From NCBI GenBank assembly GCA_000961725.1, contig LADS01000008.1, positions 62,001 through 126,000 of the forward strand: a stretch of DNA of 64,000 nt, written 5' to 3'. The notes beneath the pieces were generated by a model that was given only the letters and a program-made list of their open reading frames with translations, was not told the origin of the DNA and did not search any database. Below are positions 54,441 to 63,400 of the stretch, piece by piece; positions within the stretch are counted from its first letter, which is position 1, and every line of letters starts with the position of its first letter. Source of the DNA: Desulfobulbaceae bacterium BRH_c16a. Lineage in GTDB: Bacteria > Desulfobacterota > Desulfobulbia > Desulfobulbales > Desulfocapsaceae. The translations under genes and the position numbers were made by a program.

Positions 54441-54546
54441 GGGGCCGTTAAGAGGATGCAAGGGCGGGATTGAAGTCCTTTTTTTCAGTGCTTTTCTGAA
54501 AAAAATCAATCCCCTCGTCTTGGCCCTTGCATCCTCTTAGGCCCCG
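54441..54546. repeat. 106-bp imperfect palindrome
   Basis: Outer arms GGGGCC/GGCCCC, then an exact 17-bp arm pair (TAAGAGGATGCAAGGGC and its complement), then GGATTGA/TCAATCC, then a TTTTTTTCAG/CTGAAAAAAA-type inner stem. The whole folds into one long cruciform or RNA hairpin. No coding frame spans it. Confidence 0.85.
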
Positions 54547-54976
54547 CAGCTACCAATCAAGCGCTCTTTGCTTGACTGACTAAAGCTGTGGCTGTGGGCT
54601 GTTGTGGTTGTTATCGACGCCAGTCTGTGGGCTACAACTGACAGGCATCGCACACCTGACTTAAAATGCCTCAATCAAGATGAATGTGACTGTGCGGGGT
54701 ATGTTTCCTGCGGACGCTGTCACAGCAGGAATAAATTCCACGGCACAACGTGAAGGATCCGAAACACAAAGAGATAGGTGATAGATAAAACTCTGAAGAT
54801 AATTGGCAGAAATAGGCCTGAAGGATCGTGCCGGCCGACTCGCCTTTTATAACTGATTGGCGGTGATTGCAGCGTAGCGGAAACGCCGGGAATGAGATGA
54901 GAAAAGAGCGCGACGGCCGGGTAAGCCGGAAGCCGATCAACACCCAAAAACAAAAAGAGATGTTTTTCCTTGTTCC

Positions 54977-55183
54977 GGTATCAAAATCCTTTTCTGGGGT
55001 TTCTCCGGATCCCGCTTTATGGTATCAAAAAGGCAGCTGCAGGCACGGACCAGGAGGAGTTTGTGATATCAAAATGTCTCTTCGCCTGGTCGATGTCGGG
55101 CGGATCTCGAACCGATCACTCGGAACCCTGATATCAAAAGCCGAATCTGCAAGAGAACTGAATCGTCCCATGTGGTATCATGA
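54977..55183. repeat. Phased GRTAYC repeat locus 4
   Basis: Best locus: motifs at 54977, 55021, 55065, 55130 and 55174 (GGTATCAAAA twice, GATATCAAAA twice, GGTATCATGA). Spacings are 44, 44, 65 and 44 bp. Spacers differ in sequence, so these are not simple tandem repeats. Confidence 0.8.
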
Positions 55184-55280
55184 ATCAAACAACCTGTTGA
55201 CAAAGCGCAATATTTGATCATCTAATGGCAAGACAAAAAGTCACAGACACAAACAACAAAAGCAAAAACCTTGTAAAACC

Positions 55281-55766
55281 ATGAAAAAGAGAATCGCCCT
55301 CAACTTAACCCAACCAAACGCATTTTTAAAAGATGTGCCAGGCGTGACAACCATCGTCAACTATCTAGTGACGAGAGAATTCGGTGCCATGCATTTGGAA
55401 CCTCAGGAAGACAATGAGTTGTTCGAAGCAATGAAAATTATTGCTGCAAGAAGACTGAAACAACGTATTCAAGAAGAATATGATGTTAAAAGAAAAGCAA
55501 AGAATCCCATAAATATTAAACCGACAAAAAAGTCGATTGCCCTCTATCTTGAGCCTCAAAACGAATTCTTAAAAGATGTTTCAGGAATTTCACTTATCGT
55601 CAACTATCTCATTTCTGAAGAGTTTGGATACGAATGTTATCCCGACAACAAAGAAGAAAATGAACTTATCGAGGCACAAAAAATAATTCTAGCGGTAAGG
55701 TTTGCAAAAAAAATCAAAGAGGAGAAAGAACAAGCAACAATCATCGAAAAACTGAACAAAATCTAA
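55281..55766 (+). CDS. Tandem-duplicated small-domain protein, 161 aa
   Basis: Two copies of one domain of about 70 residues. Copy 1 has KRIALNLTQPNAFLKDVPGV then TIVNYLVTREFG; copy 2 has KSIALYLEPQNEFLKDVSGI then LIVNYLISEEFG. Each copy ends in ELxEAxKII and a charged helix. Strand followed by two helices suggests a ribbon-helix-helix-like fold, two copies per chain. The 71-residue protein at 56458 has one similar copy. Probably a DNA-binding regulator of the transfer region; unrecognised family. Confidence 0.65.
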   Translation: MKKRIALNLTQPNAFLKDVPGVTTIVNYLVTREFGAMHLEPQEDNELFEAMKIIAARRLKQRIQEEYDVKRKAKNPINIKPTKKSIALYLEPQNEFLKDVSGISLIVNYLISEEFGYECYPDNKEENELIEAQKIILAVRFAKKIKEEKEQATIIEKLNKI

Positions 55767-56457
55767 AGATATCATTTCATCAAACAGAACTCTTTTTTGT
55801 TGGTATATTCTGATAGCAAAAAAGAAATTACTGAAAGCCAACAACCATCTCACACAAACATATTCGATCACTACCTCCTGCAGTTTGAGCGGCATCCCAC
55901 TGATAATTCCCCACCAACACCCTTCCTGATTGGAGCCAAATTAAGTTAGGTTAAAATTATTTTTACTCCATTGAAAAATAATTTCATTTTTCGTTTTCTC
56001 CCCCCAGGTTACGGCTACATTTTCGCTAAACATTTCGCAACATTATCTATAGCAAATCACCCAACCACGGCTGACACACTGTTGTTGACATAGGTATAAA
56101 TACCCATGTCACGTTTGCAAAAATGTGGTTTCAAGAAAATCTCTCCAGCAAATCAACATCATTTATATAGAGTTATTCATTTGTTTTTATGACATTTTTT
56201 ATAATTACACGAAGCAATATCAACACGGATGTTTACTTTACTATTTTATGTTTGTACTATATCGTACTAGTGTAATATCGCAATAATGTAACGGCAAGAC
56301 TGTGTGACATTTCGCCTAACATTATCAAGCAATGGGGCACTTCCCAAATTAAACTCAATTGTGTTAACATGCCGCCCGTTTCGTTGATGGCAAAACAAGA
56401 GCATGTTGTTTCAGGTGGCTCTCGTTTTAAATGTAAGCAATAGCGGAAGGAAATATT
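55767..56457. other. AT-rich intergenic region
   Basis: About 690 bp upstream of the small gene at 56458, very AT-rich, no gene seen. It probably contains the promoter of the transfer operon; GTTAACATGCCGCCCG near 56364 stands out, but no assignment is possible. Confidence 0.4.
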
Positions 56458-56673
56458 ATGAACAAATGTGGCCGATTTACTATTAGTTTGGATGATGGCA
56501 ACGAGTGGTTTAATGCGTTCCCGCATAAATCGAAATTAGTAAATTTTCTTCTGGCAGAAGTGTTTGCCGATGAATCATCAAAGGCTGTTCAATCGAATCC
56601 CGATATGGCGGATGCTTATAAGATAGTTAAAGCACAAAAATTGATCAGAGGAGATTCGAAAATAAATAAATGA
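56458..56673 (+). CDS. Single-domain relative of the 55281 protein, 71 aa
   Basis: GRFTISLDDGNEWFNAFPHK then KLVNFLLAEVFADE and DAYKIVKAQKLIRG follow the same strand-helix-helix plan and motif order as each half of the 161-residue protein upstream. A GGAAGGAAAT site precedes the ATG. It stands at the head of the conjugation operon and may regulate it. Confidence 0.6.
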   Translation: MNKCGRFTISLDDGNEWFNAFPHKSKLVNFLLAEVFADESSKAVQSNPDMADAYKIVKAQKLIRGDSKINK

Positions 56674-56779
56674 GAAGCAAACAATGTTCTGGTGGAAAAT
56701 GGAAACACCTTGAACCTGGAAGCATCAACAAGATGTGAAAAACTCCAAATCAAACAGAAAGGGGAGAGCGAAACCGTAA

Positions 56780-56941
56780 ATGGCAAATTTGATAAACTGT
56801 ATAGTGGTTGGACTTTTCTTATTAATGTCCTGTAGTCGGTTACCCGACCATGGAGAATGTTTTAGTTATATCTCAAAAGAGATCCGACCGGAAAAGACAG
56901 ACGTAATCCACGAGCAACGTTACAACATTGTCGACCTTTAA
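56780..56941 (+). CDS. Small lipoprotein, 53 aa
   Basis: A hydrophobic start followed by LLMSC, a lipobox, and a 33-residue hydrophilic tail. AAAGGGGAGAG lies upstream. It is located directly before the pilin gene; small lipoproteins in this place can serve entry exclusion, but this is a guess. Confidence 0.6.
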   Translation: MANLINCIVVGLFLLMSCSRLPDHGECFSYISKEIRPEKTDVIHEQRYNIVDL

Positions 56942-56966
56942 TAATATACAAAGAAGGGTGGTAAAA

Positions 56967-57263
56967 ATGAAAAGCATCAAGTTTTGGATTTGCAGCCTTA
57001 TTTCAATTCTTTCAATCATGCCCGTTACATGTTCAGCGTTCACTGCTCCAAGTTCCGGCGACACGGGTTATGAGATATATGAGTTTGTCACAACGACCAT
57101 CATGGATGGTGCCATAGGAATTACGATCTGCATAGCATTGATCGCCTTTGCAGGTTTTTGGATCGCCAGAAGCAATATTTGGGGGGCCCTGGCCTGTTTT
57201 GTTGCCGCCGTTCTTTTCTACAGTGCAGAGGATATTGCCCTGTCAATTGGTGTGTTGTTCTAG
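56967..57263 (+). CDS. F-type conjugative pilin-like protein
   Basis: 98 residues: a signal peptide (about 1-25, ending TCSAFTA), then a mature part with two hydrophobic helices (GAIGITICIALIAFAGFW and ALACFVAAVLFYSAEDIAL) separated by a short basic turn. This is the plan of TraA/VirB2-type pilins, and it sits just before traL as in F-type operons. The start at 56967 (after GAAGGGTGG) is preferred over 56928. Confidence 0.7.
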   Translation: MKSIKFWICSLISILSIMPVTCSAFTAPSSGDTGYEIYEFVTTTIMDGAIGITICIALIAFAGFWIARSNIWGALACFVAAVLFYSAEDIALSIGVLF

Positions 57264-57273
57264 GGGGCAAGAT

Positions 57274-57540
57274 ATGTATGAGATCCCTCGATACCTCAAC
57301 AAACCTTTGAGATACATAGGCTTAGAACTCACTGAAATCATGTTCGCCTACATGGGCATATTCTATGCGTTCATGGTCCGGTCGACCTTGGCCGCGCTGA
57401 TATGGGTGGGAATAATGATATGGTTTGTCAAATATTCGAGGGCCTCACCTCCAGGATTCCTGAAACACTACCTCTATGCTTTTTCAATGTTCGAACTTGA
57501 ACATTATCCAGACGCACAAAGGCAAAACTTTATTGAGTGA
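57274..57540 (+). CDS. traL: Conjugation protein TraL
   Basis: 88 residues. IPRYLNKPLRYIGLELTEIM starts the protein and two close membrane helices follow, matching TraL/VirB3 inner-membrane proteins of the F-type secretion channel. GGGGGC precedes the ATG by 6 bp. It overlaps the start region of traE. Confidence 0.88.
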   Translation: MYEIPRYLNKPLRYIGLELTEIMFAYMGIFYAFMVRSTLAALIWVGIMIWFVKYSRASPPGFLKHYLYAFSMFELEHYPDAQRQNFIE

Positions 57541-57545
57541 TAAGG

Positions 57546-58112
57546 ATGAAATTAGGAAAATATCTCGACGTGAAATCAAGTCTTTTGCAGGAAAATGCCC
57601 TGTTGAAACTAGGAATCGTACTCTTTGCTATCGCGGCCTTAATATCTTCAATAACAGCATTCAGGGCAATGAAATACTCCAGGACAATCGTTGTGCCCAG
57701 CAGATTGGCAAGCCAATACAGTGTGTCGGAAAATTGGATGAGCGAAGAAGGGGTAAAGGCACACACAAGAGAAATATTGGATCTATTCCTCAACTATACC
57801 CCCGAATCCGCAAAAAGCAGGTTCTCCGACCTCATGAAAATGGTGCTGTTGGAAAATTATCCCGAAGTACACGAGCAACTTGAGGAGGAATTACGCTCAA
57901 TTGAGAGACTGAAAATCGTCAGTACTTTCCTCATCCAAAACTACAATATTGATAATGATAAGAAGGAAGTGCGCGTTGACGGACTAAGAAAGAAAGTATC
58001 ACACGGCAGACCCATAATAGATAAAAGCGAAACATGGCTGGTGAGATACGAGATCATCGAATCGAATTTCAAGATTTTAAAAGTGTCCAAGTATGACAGG
58101 AGTGAGAAATGA
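57546..58112 (+). CDS. traE: Conjugation protein TraE
   Basis: 188 residues, VirB8-like. One N-terminal membrane helix (about 20-40) and a periplasmic domain with VVPSRLASQYSVSENWMSEE and LDLFLNYTPESA, typical of TraE. The start at 57546 follows AAGG; a GTG at 57537 overlaps traL. It bridges inner-membrane and outer-membrane parts of the channel. Confidence 0.88.
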   Translation: MKLGKYLDVKSSLLQENALLKLGIVLFAIAALISSITAFRAMKYSRTIVVPSRLASQYSVSENWMSEEGVKAHTREILDLFLNYTPESAKSRFSDLMKMVLLENYPEVHEQLEEELRSIERLKIVSTFLIQNYNIDNDKKEVRVDGLRKKVSHGRPIIDKSETWLVRYEIIESNFKILKVSKYDRSEK

Positions 58113-59038
58113 GTCTCAGAACAGCCAGTTTATCACTTGCGGGAATATTAACGTTTCTTTTCTTCACCAACGTGTGTGCTGAAGATCTCTCCATTACGGC
58201 AAATGATGAGAACAACAAAGTCAACCTCACCGTTGGGAAGAACTCTGAAACAGATGTGAACCCTGTGACATCGGAGCCGGAATCAGAACAAGAGCAGGAA
58301 GAAGAACCGGTAAAAGCGATTAAAAAGAAACGTCCGACAAACGCGAAAATTTTACGGCCCGATGTAACCAACGATGTCCATATTTCTATCACGGAAATTA
58401 ATCGGATCTCTTCAGACGAAGAGATCACGTCCATAAAATATGACAAGAAGGTAGAAAACCTAATTATTAACTACAAGGGCAAGAACGCCTATATCCTCTA
58501 CACTGACCAGATAGAAGTGTTGGCGTATATCGAGACCGAGAACAATGTATACCCCGTGAGATTCATTCCGGCTGAAGTAAAAGCCGCACATTATGTTTTA
58601 AGCGATGATACACAACTCGGTAAAAGTTCCGAGTATTCGACAAGCAGTGTCAACCTTTCAAATAAAATCCACAGCACCAACAAAGAAAAACGATTTATTG
58701 AGATGCTGCAGTATGCGTACGGCAACCCTCAAACAGAAGAGGGCTCAGTAGAGATATCGAGGCTGAAGAATGTTCACCTCATAAGCGATATAGAAATTTA
58801 CAAATACAAAACATACACCTTTTTAGATGATGGTCTGTACATCAACGTCTATCTGACAAGGTTGCATTCCTCCTGCCGTGAAGAAAAAGTCGAAGTGTCT
58901 GAAAAGGATTTTTTAATCCCTGAAATCGCCAATTATCCCATAGGGATATCCCTCGAACACAACCTTATCGACAAAGAAAGATATACGCGAATATTTGTGC
59001 TCGGTGCCTCAAGTCCTGGGGGCGCGAATGAAATTTAA
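58109..59038 (+). CDS. traK: Conjugation protein TraK
   Basis: 309 residues with a cleavable signal peptide (about 1-24, FFTNVCAED), an acidic linker, and a secretin-like periplasmic domain (ISITEINRISSDEEITSIKY), which is the TraK/VirB9 hallmark. It forms the outer-membrane core complex with TraB and TraV. Start and stop overlap the neighbouring genes by 4 and 11 bp. Confidence 0.85.
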   Translation: MSLRTASLSLAGILTFLFFTNVCAEDLSITANDENNKVNLTVGKNSETDVNPVTSEPESEQEQEEEPVKAIKKKRPTNAKILRPDVTNDVHISITEINRISSDEEITSIKYDKKVENLIINYKGKNAYILYTDQIEVLAYIETENNVYPVRFIPAEVKAAHYVLSDDTQLGKSSEYSTSSVNLSNKIHSTNKEKRFIEMLQYAYGNPQTEEGSVEISRLKNVHLISDIEIYKYKTYTFLDDGLYINVYLTRLHSSCREEKVEVSEKDFLIPEIANYPIGISLEHNLIDKERYTRIFVLGASSPGGANEI

Positions 59039-60302
59039 CAATATGTCGCCTGAAAAGAAAAAATGGGTGGTGAGAGGGATTATTGCGTTTGCGGTCCTTC
59101 TCCTTGCCGTTCCGGTCTACATGAAGAAATCCAACCGCATAAGACCGACCGAGAAAAAGAGGGAAGTCCTCGTGTCAGACAAGGAAACATTCGAGAAGAG
59201 CCTCCTTGCTCAAACAAAGGGCGCGCTCAAGGATTTGAAAGACGACAACGATGCTTTCAAAATCGAAATCAGGGAGATGATGAAAGCAGCCACGAACGAC
59301 AATCGACTTGAACTGCAAAAGTACAAGGAAACTCTGGCAAAAACGACAGTGGAACAAATCAGGTCCCAAGAACAAAAAAGTCAGGATGAAATAATTGAGA
59401 AAATAACCGGAGAAAAAGCCCACGTCGTTAAAAGCAGGGGCGGAATAATGGGGCTGGTAAAGGAAAACACCGAGCAAAGCATATTTGATGATCCCAAGGC
59501 TGATAGGAAAACACATAGGGCTGCCGGCAAAGCGGTGACTGGTGAACCTCAGCGTGAAAGCGTGGTGATGGGGATCACCGAGATCAAACCAGCTGAAGAC
59601 GAAAAAAAGAGCGGCAAGGCCGGGAAAACAAACAAAAGGGCAAACAAAAAGGTGAACCCCACGGTTTACCTGCCGCCTTCTTTTACAGAGGCCTCTTTGC
59701 TCTCTGGTGTTGTCGCTCCAACATCGGACGTATCAAACAAAAAGCCAATCCCGATGATAATAAGGATCAAGGACCTGGCGGTACTGCCCAACGAATATAA
59801 AGAGGACCTGAAAGGCTGTTTCGTGATCGCGGAAGGCCAGGCCGACCTCTCACAGGAAAGGGTCGAGGCTCGGATGGTGACATTAAGCTGCATATCGAAA
59901 GATGGAAAATCCTTGATCGACCAAAAAGTTAAGGGGTGGGTGGTTGATGGCGACGGCCGTGCCGGAATGAGAGGAAAGGTCGTTGCCAAGTTTGGTGCGC
60001 ATGTTGCCCGGGTTGCAATTGCCGGATTCATGAAGGGGTTCGGCGAGGCGTTCCAGGAGTCCTCCTACGACTACAACAGTTCTGTTTACGGCAACACCAC
60101 AAGAACATTCAAAAACACCGACCCATCAACTCTCACTCGAGCGGGAGTAGGGGGAGGGGTTGTTGCTGTCGCCGAAGATCTGGAAAAATTCTACCTGAAT
60201 TTGGCCGAACAAACACTCCCGTGTGTGGAAGTAGGCCCCGCAAAAGATATTACCCTCGTATTTTCCGAAGGCGTGGAACTCGAAATCAAGAAAAGGACAT
60301 GA
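59028..60302 (+). CDS. traB: Conjugation protein TraB
   Basis: 424 residues, VirB10-like. A cytoplasmic start, one membrane helix (about 14-31), a long coiled coil, and a C-terminal barrel region with ASLLSGVVAPTSDVSNKKPI, GCFVIAEGQADLSQERVEAR and GRAGMRGKVVAKFGAHVARV, all standard for TraB. It spans the envelope and couples TraC energy to the channel. Confidence 0.9.
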   Translation: MKFNNMSPEKKKWVVRGIIAFAVLLLAVPVYMKKSNRIRPTEKKREVLVSDKETFEKSLLAQTKGALKDLKDDNDAFKIEIREMMKAATNDNRLELQKYKETLAKTTVEQIRSQEQKSQDEIIEKITGEKAHVVKSRGGIMGLVKENTEQSIFDDPKADRKTHRAAGKAVTGEPQRESVVMGITEIKPAEDEKKSGKAGKTNKRANKKVNPTVYLPPSFTEASLLSGVVAPTSDVSNKKPIPMIIRIKDLAVLPNEYKEDLKGCFVIAEGQADLSQERVEARMVTLSCISKDGKSLIDQKVKGWVVDGDGRAGMRGKVVAKFGAHVARVAIAGFMKGFGEAFQESSYDYNSSVYGNTTRTFKNTDPSTLTRAGVGGGVVAVAEDLEKFYLNLAEQTLPCVEVGPAKDITLVFSEGVELEIKKRT

Positions 60303-60304
60303 TA

Positions 60305-60769
60305 ATGCGAAACATTATACCATATCTCACCATATTTATTGGATTATCAATATCCTCGGGGTGTGCGGTATTCAATCCCTACGAAGAGGATTTTGGTTGT
60401 CCGGGCGGCGATTACGGCAAGTGTGAAAAAGTGAAGGATGCCTACGAGGACTCTTTTGTGGATGATCAGGAAAAATTCAGCCCCATGGTGAAAACCAGCA
60501 AGCAGCAGGTAGCCAAAGAATCCGACGGCCCGGTCTACGATTATCAAAAACAACTGTACGCCGAGATGAAGGGCATAATAGGTGAAGCTGAAACGCCAAT
60601 GCTGACACCACCAAAACAAATGAGACTTCTTGTTCTCGATTACGTCGATAACGATAAAATTCTCTATGGATACAGATATATATATTTTGTAGCAGAGCAA
60701 GAACGCTGGATATTGCCGTTAAACCAAATACAAATCCCGAGAAGTCATGCTGAAAAACTTTTTAGATAA
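60305..60769 (+). CDS. traV: Conjugation lipoprotein TraV
   Basis: 154 residues with a lipoprotein signal ending SSGCAVFNPYEEDFGCPG, the conserved TraV beginning with further Cys. It starts 2 bp after traB and overlaps traC by 23 bp. It anchors the core complex in the outer membrane. Confidence 0.88.
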   Translation: MRNIIPYLTIFIGLSISSGCAVFNPYEEDFGCPGGDYGKCEKVKDAYEDSFVDDQEKFSPMVKTSKQQVAKESDGPVYDYQKQLYAEMKGIIGEAETPMLTPPKQMRLLVLDYVDNDKILYGYRYIYFVAEQERWILPLNQIQIPRSHAEKLFR

Positions 60770-63254
60770 GATATTCAAACAGATCGGTGGCGGTGGTCTG
60801 GACGAATCGATGTTTTTTGGCTCAATAAAACGCGATAAGTTCTCCAATTTGCTGCCCTATGGAGCTTACAACGAAAAGGAACATTACTATTTGTCGCGCG
60901 ACGAACGCCTATGTTTCCTCTTCGAAGTATTGCCTTTGGCATATGCGTCTCAGTCAACATACGATGCACTGCAGACCATCTTAGATACTGTTCCGTTTGG
61001 CACAGTTATCCAATCAATTTTATACGCCGACGACGATATCAGCGGATTTGTTGACCGGTATCTGCAAATAAGAGAAGACCAGAACGAAGAATTCAAGACT
61101 ATCGCCCGGAAAACAGCAGATCTGTATTCAGAGGCGGCTGATAAAGGCTTCTCGAAAATCTCCTCGATACCGGCTCGAAACTTCAGGTCATTTATCTGCC
61201 TGAAAATGAACACCTGTGATTTCACGGATGACGTCAAATTCATGCGTGATTCAGTGTTTGAAACGCTCAAAGGGGCAAATATCTTCCCCATATACCTTGA
61301 GCCTCAGAATCTGTGTGAAATATTGCAGAAGATCTTCAACGACAAGGACGACCTGCCGGCGAAAGGTGTCTGGCAATACAACGACGAGGTTCCCATCAAC
61401 AAGCAAATAATCATGGGAGGAACAACAACAGATATCGATTTTGATTGTGTAAGACTGGGAAAGGAAAAATATGTGACCCTGCAAACAATCAAGGAATATC
61501 CTCATGACACGTTGACCGAGCTGACCATCAACCAGGTATTTGGCGGACTATGGGGAAACAGGGACGACACCAATCAATATAATTTTCCCTTTCTCTGTTC
61601 AGTCGTTTTTTGTGTCGAAGACCTGAAGACCAAGCTCCATGCCCTGACAACCACAAGCATGTTTCAGCAGAAAACAGGATCGGGTGCCGCCCACAAACAC
61701 GAGAGAGAAAGAGAGTTGATCTGGGCAGCCAAGGAGGCGGATCGAAACAATCGTTTCATACGAGTTATCCCGATAATTGCGGCTTTTGCCAAAAACGAAG
61801 ACGCCGCCCATGAGAACAAGGCAAGAGTGAAGCGGATGTGGGAATCTCAAGGATTCTCGGTCAACAACGACAAAGGCATTATCGGGGTACTGTTTTTAAT
61901 GTGCCTGCCCATGGGGTTTTACAGCAGCAAAAAGATTATTGAATGGCTTGAAAGAGATCGAATAATGACCTCCAGGTCTGCAGCTCGATTCTTTAACATT
62001 CAAGGCGACTATGGGGGAGTGGGGCGCCCCATAACTATTCTGACAGGCCGGAAAGGTCAAATTTTAACGATAGATATATTCGACAGAAATTTGCCCAACC
62101 AAAACGGCATTATTGCCGCGGCCACCGGGTCGGGAAAGTCATACTTTGCCAATCGGCTGCTCATGGACCAGAGAACAAGCGGAGCCATCCTGCGCGTCTT
62201 TGACCTGGGTGGAAGTTACAAAAAGCTTTGTAACCTGCTGGGTGGGAATTTCCTCGAATTCAAGAAAGATTCAAAAATTTGCCTGAATCCCTTCACGAAC
62301 ATCAAGGATATTTCCGAAAGCATTGCATCGCTGCAGAGCATAATTTGCCAAATGGTTTGGTCGTCAAGTGGACACAAGCCAACAGAAACACAGGTGAGTA
62401 TTGTCAAAGCCGCCATCCGGAAGGTTTGGAACGATTACGGGAACGATGGCAACGTGGATAAGGTAAGAACCGCACTGAGAAACGTTAATCAGCTGATAGA
62501 AGAAGATGAAGAAAATCTTGGATCGGCACATTATCAGTCTCTCGGCGATACAGGTGCGGAACTCGCGTTCAACATGGAAGATTTCTGCTCAAATGGCCCT
62601 TACGGCCGTTGGTTTCACGGTAAAAGCACCCTGAATATCGCAAGCGATGAATTTGTGGTTCTGGAGCTCGAGGAGTTACGGGCTCAGCCGGAATTATTCA
62701 ATGTGGTGGTGATACAGGTCATCAATTATGTGACCGAGAACCTGTATCTCAGTAATAGGAGCAATCCACGAATCAACTTGTTCGATGAGGCTTGGCAATG
62801 GGCCGACGACTCGAGTTTCATCGGTGAAACAATTGAAAGGGGATACCGGCTCGCCCGTAAATACTATGGAAGTTTCATAACGGTTTTTCAGTCACTCCTC
62901 GATCTTAAAAAATTCGGAAAAAGCGGTGATGTGCTCCTGGAAAACTCAGCCTGGTTGTTCCTTCTCATGGGAAAAAACTACGACAAAGTTCAAGAAGAGA
63001 AATTCTTGACACTCGATAGTTTTCCACTGGAAATACTGAAATCAACAAAACTCGTTAAGGGTAAGTATTCCGAAGTTTTTATCAAAACCCCATTCAACAT
63101 GGGGATTGGCCGACTCCCCAACGACACATACAGCCACCTGATTTCAACCTCCGATCCCCTGGACAACAAAAACATAGCGGATGTGGCACAGAACCTTGGG
63201 ATATCACAACTCCAGGCCATAAAATATATCTCCGAACAACAGGCAGGCCAGTAG
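60747..63254 (+). CDS. traC: Conjugation ATPase TraC
   Basis: 835 residues, VirB4-like. The N-terminal TraC domain is followed by Walker A AAATGSGKSYFANRLLM (near residue 460) and Walker B INLFDEAWQW (near 676). RGYRLARKYYGSFITVFQSL is the usual C-terminal block. Length is typical and no disruption is seen. It powers pilus assembly. Confidence 0.93.
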   Translation: MLKNFLDKIFKQIGGGGLDESMFFGSIKRDKFSNLLPYGAYNEKEHYYLSRDERLCFLFEVLPLAYASQSTYDALQTILDTVPFGTVIQSILYADDDISGFVDRYLQIREDQNEEFKTIARKTADLYSEAADKGFSKISSIPARNFRSFICLKMNTCDFTDDVKFMRDSVFETLKGANIFPIYLEPQNLCEILQKIFNDKDDLPAKGVWQYNDEVPINKQIIMGGTTTDIDFDCVRLGKEKYVTLQTIKEYPHDTLTELTINQVFGGLWGNRDDTNQYNFPFLCSVVFCVEDLKTKLHALTTTSMFQQKTGSGAAHKHERERELIWAAKEADRNNRFIRVIPIIAAFAKNEDAAHENKARVKRMWESQGFSVNNDKGIIGVLFLMCLPMGFYSSKKIIEWLERDRIMTSRSAARFFNIQGDYGGVGRPITILTGRKGQILTIDIFDRNLPNQNGIIAAATGSGKSYFANRLLMDQRTSGAILRVFDLGGSYKKLCNLLGGNFLEFKKDSKICLNPFTNIKDISESIASLQSIICQMVWSSSGHKPTETQVSIVKAAIRKVWNDYGNDGNVDKVRTALRNVNQLIEEDEENLGSAHYQSLGDTGAELAFNMEDFCSNGPYGRWFHGKSTLNIASDEFVVLELEELRAQPELFNVVVIQVINYVTENLYLSNRSNPRINLFDEAWQWADDSSFIGETIERGYRLARKYYGSFITVFQSLLDLKKFGKSGDVLLENSAWLFLLMGKNYDKVQEEKFLTLDSFPLEILKSTKLVKGKYSEVFIKTPFNMGIGRLPNDTYSHLISTSDPLDNKNIADVAQNLGISQLQAIKYISEQQAGQ

Positions 63255-63265
63255 GGCAGGGGAAT

Positions 63266-63384
63266 GATACCGCAGGTCGAACCATGCACGTCCAGATCTG
63301 ACCGGCACCGGCGATGGTGGGAAATCTTCTGGTATCAGAATGGTGTCCCGGGGCCCGCCGGCACCAGGTTTTTTGATACCAAAT
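63266..63384. repeat. Phased GRTAYC repeat locus 5
   Basis: Copies at 63266 (GATACC), 63331 (GGTATCAGAA) and 63375 (GATACCAAAT), with spacings 65 and 44, plus GGTGTC at 63342. It lies in the only real gap inside the tra operon, between traC and traW. Confidence 0.7.
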
Positions 63385-63400
63385 TGAAAGCTGAATCTAT

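Larger units (their letters stand above)
54206..55280. other. Long non-coding region rich in stem-loops
   Basis: About 1.1 kb with no trusted gene. Visible structures include CCAGGTTT/AAACCTGG (54326-54344), the 106-bp hairpin (54441-54546), TCAAGC/GCTTGA near 54560, and repeat locus 4 (54977-55183). The density of structure between a methylase and the transfer operon suits an origin of transfer or replication, but no relaxase gene is in view to support it. Confidence 0.5.

Noticed and set aside
54977..55183. Regular 44-bp periodic repeats as a CRISPR array
   Set aside because: The repeated unit is only about 10 bp, spacings jump to 65 bp, spacers share modules with other loci, and no cas genes are seen.
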